A stretch of DNA of 64,000 nt from CAYVQA01 sp045119035 (lineage in GTDB: Bacteria > Bacillota_I > Bacilli_A > ML615J-28 > CAG-313). A program made the translations under genes and the position numbers. Below the pieces are notes generated by a model. It was not told the DNA's origin. It saw only the letters and a list, made by a program, of their open reading frames with translations, and did not search any database. The DNA lies in assembly GCA_045119035.1 (NCBI GenBank), contig JBGVCU010000059.1:4918-68917 (forward strand), given 5' to 3'. Of this stretch, positions 61,121 through 64,000 are shown piece by piece (the first letter of the stretch is position 1; every line of letters begins with the position of its first letter).

Positions 61121-61582
61121 ATGAATAAAAGATTGATTGCTTATAATTCTAGGAAGTTACCTTTTACATTACTGGTTGTTTTAATTCCTATATTTGTAGT
61201 TATCATTATGTTAATTATTAATGTAAAAGAATTGTTTCATTGGATAGTTTTGGTTGGTGTGATAATTTGTTTTATTTTTATCTTATCAATGTTTATTTAT
61301 AGTTTGTTGCTACCTAATATTGCGTTTGAAATTAATGACGATAAGATGATTATTTATAAAATAAAAAAGCAAAAAATTATTTTATTAAAAGATATAAACA
61401 AGTTTAGATTATGTGATAATAGTTCATCATTTGATGGATGTTTATGGGAAAAAGGCAAAAAGATAAGACTTAATTATTTTATAAAAAATAAAAAGCAGAT
61501 TTTAAAAGAATTAGAAATTATTTCTAAGGAATATGGATTCTATATTGAATATTATTCTGTCGATTATAGTAATGGTGATTAA
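61121..61582 (+). CDS. Two-TM small membrane protein (PH-like), immunity-type
   Basis: 153 residues, 5 bp after the CPCC gene. Two hydrophobic segments (about residues 14-35 and 42-66) then a polar domain (FEINDDKMIIYKIKKQKIIL, then KDINKFRLCDNSSSFDGCLW) of the same layout as 1736-2197 and 37769-38221. The repeat of this architecture at four RHS-linked sites suggests one family. No recognised name. Confidence 0.5.
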   Translation: MNKRLIAYNSRKLPFTLLVVLIPIFVVIIMLIINVKELFHWIVLVGVIICFIFILSMFIYSLLLPNIAFEINDDKMIIYKIKKQKIILLKDINKFRLCDNSSSFDGCLWEKGKKIRLNYFIKNKKQILKELEIISKEYGFYIEYYSVDYSNGD

Positions 61583-61583
61583 A

Positions 61584-62204
61584 ATGAAAAAAATAAGTTA
61601 CATATTATTAATTATTTCATATTTTCTTTTAGGATTTATATTAATTTATTTTAACTTAATTAATCCTTTATATGAAGGGAGTTTGGGGTTAATATTATCT
61701 ATTATAGTAATTACAATTTGGTTAGTAGCAGGTTTTATTATACTTACTAATAAAAATCCAGTTATTAAAAAAGATAGAATTGAAGATTGCATGCGTTTAA
61801 TAGCATTAGCACCAGTTATAGTGATTGTTATTATCCCAATAGTGATTTTTACTTTAGTTAACCTAATTATTGAGTCTTTTAGAAATAGAATGTCGCATAA
61901 ATGCAAAATTTTATTAGAAAAAGGCTTTGAATTAAGTAAAGAAAAAAATAATAAAAAATATACATACAAACTAGTAAAGAATAACTTTATTATTAAAATT
62001 AGTGAATTTGACTCATATCAAATAAGTATAGATAATGGATCAACATTTGATGATATAGAAAAATCCTTATTCATAACTTATGAGGATAGAATAGAAGTGG
62101 AAAATATTATCTATAAATATAAATCGTGTGATTATAGAGATAAAGATATTTACGAACCTACTACTAAAATCGTTTATATCTTAGCCAAGTATTTTAGCAA
62201 CTAA
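61584..62204 (+). CDS. Multi-TM membrane protein of the RHS2 locus
   Basis: 206 residues from ATG 61584, which has GGTGATTAAA upstream; an in-frame ATG at 61533 lies inside the previous gene. Three to four hydrophobic segments in the first ~115 residues (ILLIISYFLLGFILIYFNLI, IIVITIWLVAGFIILT, LAPVIVIVIIPIVIFTLVNL) then a ~90-residue polar domain. No family recognised. It lies 1 bp after 61121-61582, so the two are probably co-expressed; it may be a further immunity-type gene. Confidence 0.5.
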   Translation: MKKISYILLIISYFLLGFILIYFNLINPLYEGSLGLILSIIVITIWLVAGFIILTNKNPVIKKDRIEDCMRLIALAPVIVIVIIPIVIFTLVNLIIESFRNRMSHKCKILLEKGFELSKEKNNKKYTYKLVKNNFIIKISEFDSYQISIDNGSTFDDIEKSLFITYEDRIEVENIIYKYKSCDYRDKDIYEPTTKIVYILAKYFSN

Positions 62205-62219
62205 AGGGAGTGATTATTT

Positions 62220-62945
62220 ATGAATGATTATAAAATTGTTACAAATCCTACAAAAAAAGATTTAAATGAAATAATGGGTTGGTTAAAGGAAGAATATGAA
62301 TTAAATGGTGAGGGATTTTATTGCAATAGAAATATTATTTCTAGTGCACAAAAAGCAGGTACTTTAATAGTATTTAAAATTGACAATCGTTGTGTTGGTT
62401 TTGTTGTTTGGGGAAAAACATATGAATTTGTAATTGATATAAATATTTTTGTTATTCGTCCTGATTATCGTGGGAAAGATTTTGGGAGAATATTTTATAA
62501 TTTGGTTCGTGATCGTTTTAAAAATGATTCTATCAAAGTGTTTAAGTTATTTTGTGAACCAGCAAGTTCGGAAAGATTTTGGAAGAAAATGGGTTTTTAT
62601 AAATTGCCAAAGTTTAGATGTAGTCAACACGAACTTACCTATTATAGTATTTTAGCTGATACTGCATCTAGTAATTATATTGAAGGTGCGGATATTATTG
62701 AATTATGGGATGTTGAACCAGTATGGGCTGAGGATGTTGAACCTAAATGGATTTGGTATGTAGAAATCAAAAACAATGAATTGATATTACCTATAGTTCA
62801 TCCTTGTGATTGTAATTGGCAAATTAGGTGGAGTAGAAATGGGAAAGTGTTAAAGGAAGAAAAAGTTAAATATTTTACTAAAAATAATTTTGAATTTTAT
62901 TATGATAAATTTTTGATTATTAGTGATTTAAAAAATGTTGGTTAA
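62220..62945 (+). CDS. GNAT acetyltransferase with C-terminal extension
   Basis: 241 residues after AAAGGGAGTGA. The N-terminal ~130 residues form a GNAT fold: FKIDNRCVGFVVWGKTYEFV, then the acetyl-CoA loop IRPDYRGKDFGRIFYNLVRD and SERFWKKMGFYKLP. The C-terminal ~100 residues (EGADIIELWDVEPVWAEDVE, then ILPIVHPCDCNWQIRWSRNG) are unfamiliar and could hold the substrate-recognition part. Acetyltransferases occur both as toxins and as protective enzymes in such loci; its role here is unknown. Confidence 0.75.
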   Translation: MNDYKIVTNPTKKDLNEIMGWLKEEYELNGEGFYCNRNIISSAQKAGTLIVFKIDNRCVGFVVWGKTYEFVIDINIFVIRPDYRGKDFGRIFYNLVRDRFKNDSIKVFKLFCEPASSERFWKKMGFYKLPKFRCSQHELTYYSILADTASSNYIEGADIIELWDVEPVWAEDVEPKWIWYVEIKNNELILPIVHPCDCNWQIRWSRNGKVLKEEKVKYFTKNNFEFYYDKFLIISDLKNVG

Positions 62946-62965
62946 TATGCCAGCTGAGGGAAAAT

Positions 62966-63484
62966 ATGTATTACACATCAGAAGAAGAAAATTATCGTAA
63001 ATATGGAATAGTAATATTAGAATTATATGATGAGACTTTAAGAACAACAGTTTATCATTATCGTAAACCTACTCCTAGTGAACGAAAGGAAATTATCTTA
63101 AACCATATTATCGATAATAGTGGCACTCCAATTAAAGTTAATTATTTATCATCAAAACTAGCGGTTAGTGATAGAACAATTCAAAAGATAATTAAAGAAT
63201 TATCTAATGAAGGATTAATTAAAGTTGAACCATGTTTTATTAACGGTAGACAATCAGGTAATAAGATTACTTATATAGGAACACCTAGAATTAAAACTGG
63301 TAAAGAATTAACTTTAGATTTACTTTATGATATTACTAATCCTTATGGGTTTAGAGATTGGGACTGGAGAGAATTTAAATTACATCCTGATTTAGATTTA
63401 GAAGAAAGAATTAATCAATTTGAAATATTAAGAGATTATAAAGAAGACTTAAGAAAAAGAAGAGAAAAGTTTCTTTCTAAATGA
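62966..63484 (+). CDS. Winged-helix DNA-binding protein
   Basis: 172 residues from ATG 62966 (GAGGGAAAAT upstream). Residues ~35-85 hold a helix-turn-helix of the DeoR/HTH_11 style: SERKEIILNHIIDNSGTPIK, LSSKLAVSDRTIQKIIKELS, then NEGLIKVEP, followed by a charged region (DWREFKLHPDLDLEERINQF). TGA stop. Could regulate the upstream cluster. A long bidirectional terminator follows. Confidence 0.75.
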   Translation: MYYTSEEENYRKYGIVILELYDETLRTTVYHYRKPTPSERKEIILNHIIDNSGTPIKVNYLSSKLAVSDRTIQKIIKELSNEGLIKVEPCFINGRQSGNKITYIGTPRIKTGKELTLDLLYDITNPYGFRDWDWREFKLHPDLDLEERINQFEILRDYKEDLRKRREKFLSK

Positions 63485-63527
63485 AAAAGTCGACTGACTC
63501 TGATACAGAGCTAATCGACTTTTTTTG
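63484..63527. terminator. Long bidirectional terminator
   Basis: AAAAAGTCGA / TCGACTTTTT enclosing CTCTG-ata-CAGAG, then TTT; serves the plus-strand winged-helix gene and the convergent minus-strand gene. Confidence 0.85.
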
Positions 63528-64000
63528 TATATTTTCTTTTAGTTAATGTGTATTTAATTTTTTTAGTATTTTCATTCATTTTATATACTTTTATACCTTG
63601 CTCTGTAGCATATTTAACCAAAATATCTTCATACATTTTACTTATTTTACACCCTAAATAAATGGCTTTGGGTTTTACTGTAATAAAATTTTCAGTATTA
63701 AATTTAAATAATTGAAGTCTCCATTCTTTTTCATAAGACCAGCACTTATGCTTATGAATATTAATTTTATATTGTGCAAAGTCATCACTTAATTGAAATA
63801 TGTTTGGTAGACCTGCATTTTTAAAAGTTTGAATAATTGTGTTTTCAAAAATATAATTGGTAGCATCATATCTTTTTTCAGTATATAAAATAGGAAGAAG
63901 CATTACTTGCTTCCAATTTAGACAAGTTTGAAATGACTTATGTTCAGGGCAAAGCATACAATTTGTCTTTAACGCATCAGTGTCATATTCTATTACAAAT
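63511..64000 (-). CDS. DUF2971-like protein, 5' end beyond the window
   Basis: Reads through to the right edge with no stop, so the start is outside; an internal ATG at 63957 is only apparent. The visible ~162 residues include FVIEYDTDALKTN, a middle LPILYTEKRYDAT, the typical HKCWSYEKEWRLQLFKFNTE, and KPKAIYLGCKISKMYEDIL, matching the C-terminal half of DUF2971 proteins. These cytosolic proteins are often found in defence or mobile regions and have no known activity. It ends inside the shared terminator. Confidence 0.7.
   Translation of the reverse strand, partial: FVIEYDTDALKTNCMLCPEHKSFQTCLNWKQVMLLPILYTEKRYDATNYIFENTIIQTFKNAGLPNIFQLSDDFAQYKINIHKHKCWSYEKEWRLQLFKFNTENFITVKPKAIYLGCKISKMYEDILVKYATEQGIKVYKMNENTKKIKYTLTKRKYTKKVD

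Overview
The window is very AT-rich (roughly 28% GC by eye) chromosomal DNA of a spore-forming, low-GC Bacillota. The conserved blocks recU / rny-ymdB-spoVS-miaB-cotE, polA-mutM-coaE-dnaB-dnaI-thrS, trmFO-xerC, rpsB-tsf-pyrH-frr and uppS-cdsA-dxr-rseP all follow Bacillus-like order. TGA is used as a stop (for example at the end of cotE), so a Mycoplasma-type code is excluded. Sporulation genes (spoVS, cotE, a LysM coat-type protein, a PdaA-like deacetylase) point to a spore-forming member of class Bacilli, possibly a gut lineage near the Erysipelotrichales/Haloplasmatales/RFN20 group. That placement is inference. No rRNA, tRNA or CRISPR was seen.

Layout: 1-2720 holds the 3' end of an RHS-type protein, its putative immunity gene, an orphan RHS tail with a second putative immunity gene, and a decayed mobile element (TnpW-like small gene plus an internally deleted serine recombinase). 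2785-29910 is mostly housekeeping: recU, the rny-to-cotE block, an envelope and coat cluster, replication and repair genes with a mutM-coaE fusion, a T-box-controlled thrS, the trmFO-xerC-dut operon, and rpsB-tsf-pyrH-frr behind a structured leader. It ends with an unusual membrane/HAD-like fusion protein.

29990-40190 is an island lying between frr and uppS, genes that are usually close neighbours. It has a sigma-region-4 regulator, a small membrane/coiled-coil protein, a phage-type holin, a nucleotidyltransferase-like protein, a 1871-residue RHS/YD-repeat protein without a signal peptide, its putative immunity gene, and then orphan or decayed tail cassettes. The order 'sigma-like regulator - holin - signal-less giant toxin-like protein' resembles the logic of TcdR/TcdE toxin loci and is the best candidate for an undescribed system here.

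40440-54087 returns to core genes (uppS-cdsA-dxr-rseP), an ABC-2 transporter cluster, a DUF4250 protein, a PdaA-like deacetylase, a membrane-anchored repeat protein, and a MarR-controlled heterodimeric ABC exporter. 54356-63484 is a second RHS locus: a 1678-residue RHS protein with an N-terminal DNRLRE-like region, then a run of small membrane proteins, a CPCC/DUF4275-like protein, an acetyltransferase and a winged-helix protein. A DUF2971-like gene runs off the right edge.

Two themes recur. First, RHS tails and their putative immunity genes occur as modules with shared boundaries ('SVGG' at the start, 'WFD-stop' at the end) and a shared ~380-bp downstream repeat, which would suit cassette exchange. 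Second, housekeeping promoters are clear sigma-A type with 17-bp spacers, several with an extended TGG before the -10, and most transcription units end in strong hairpins.
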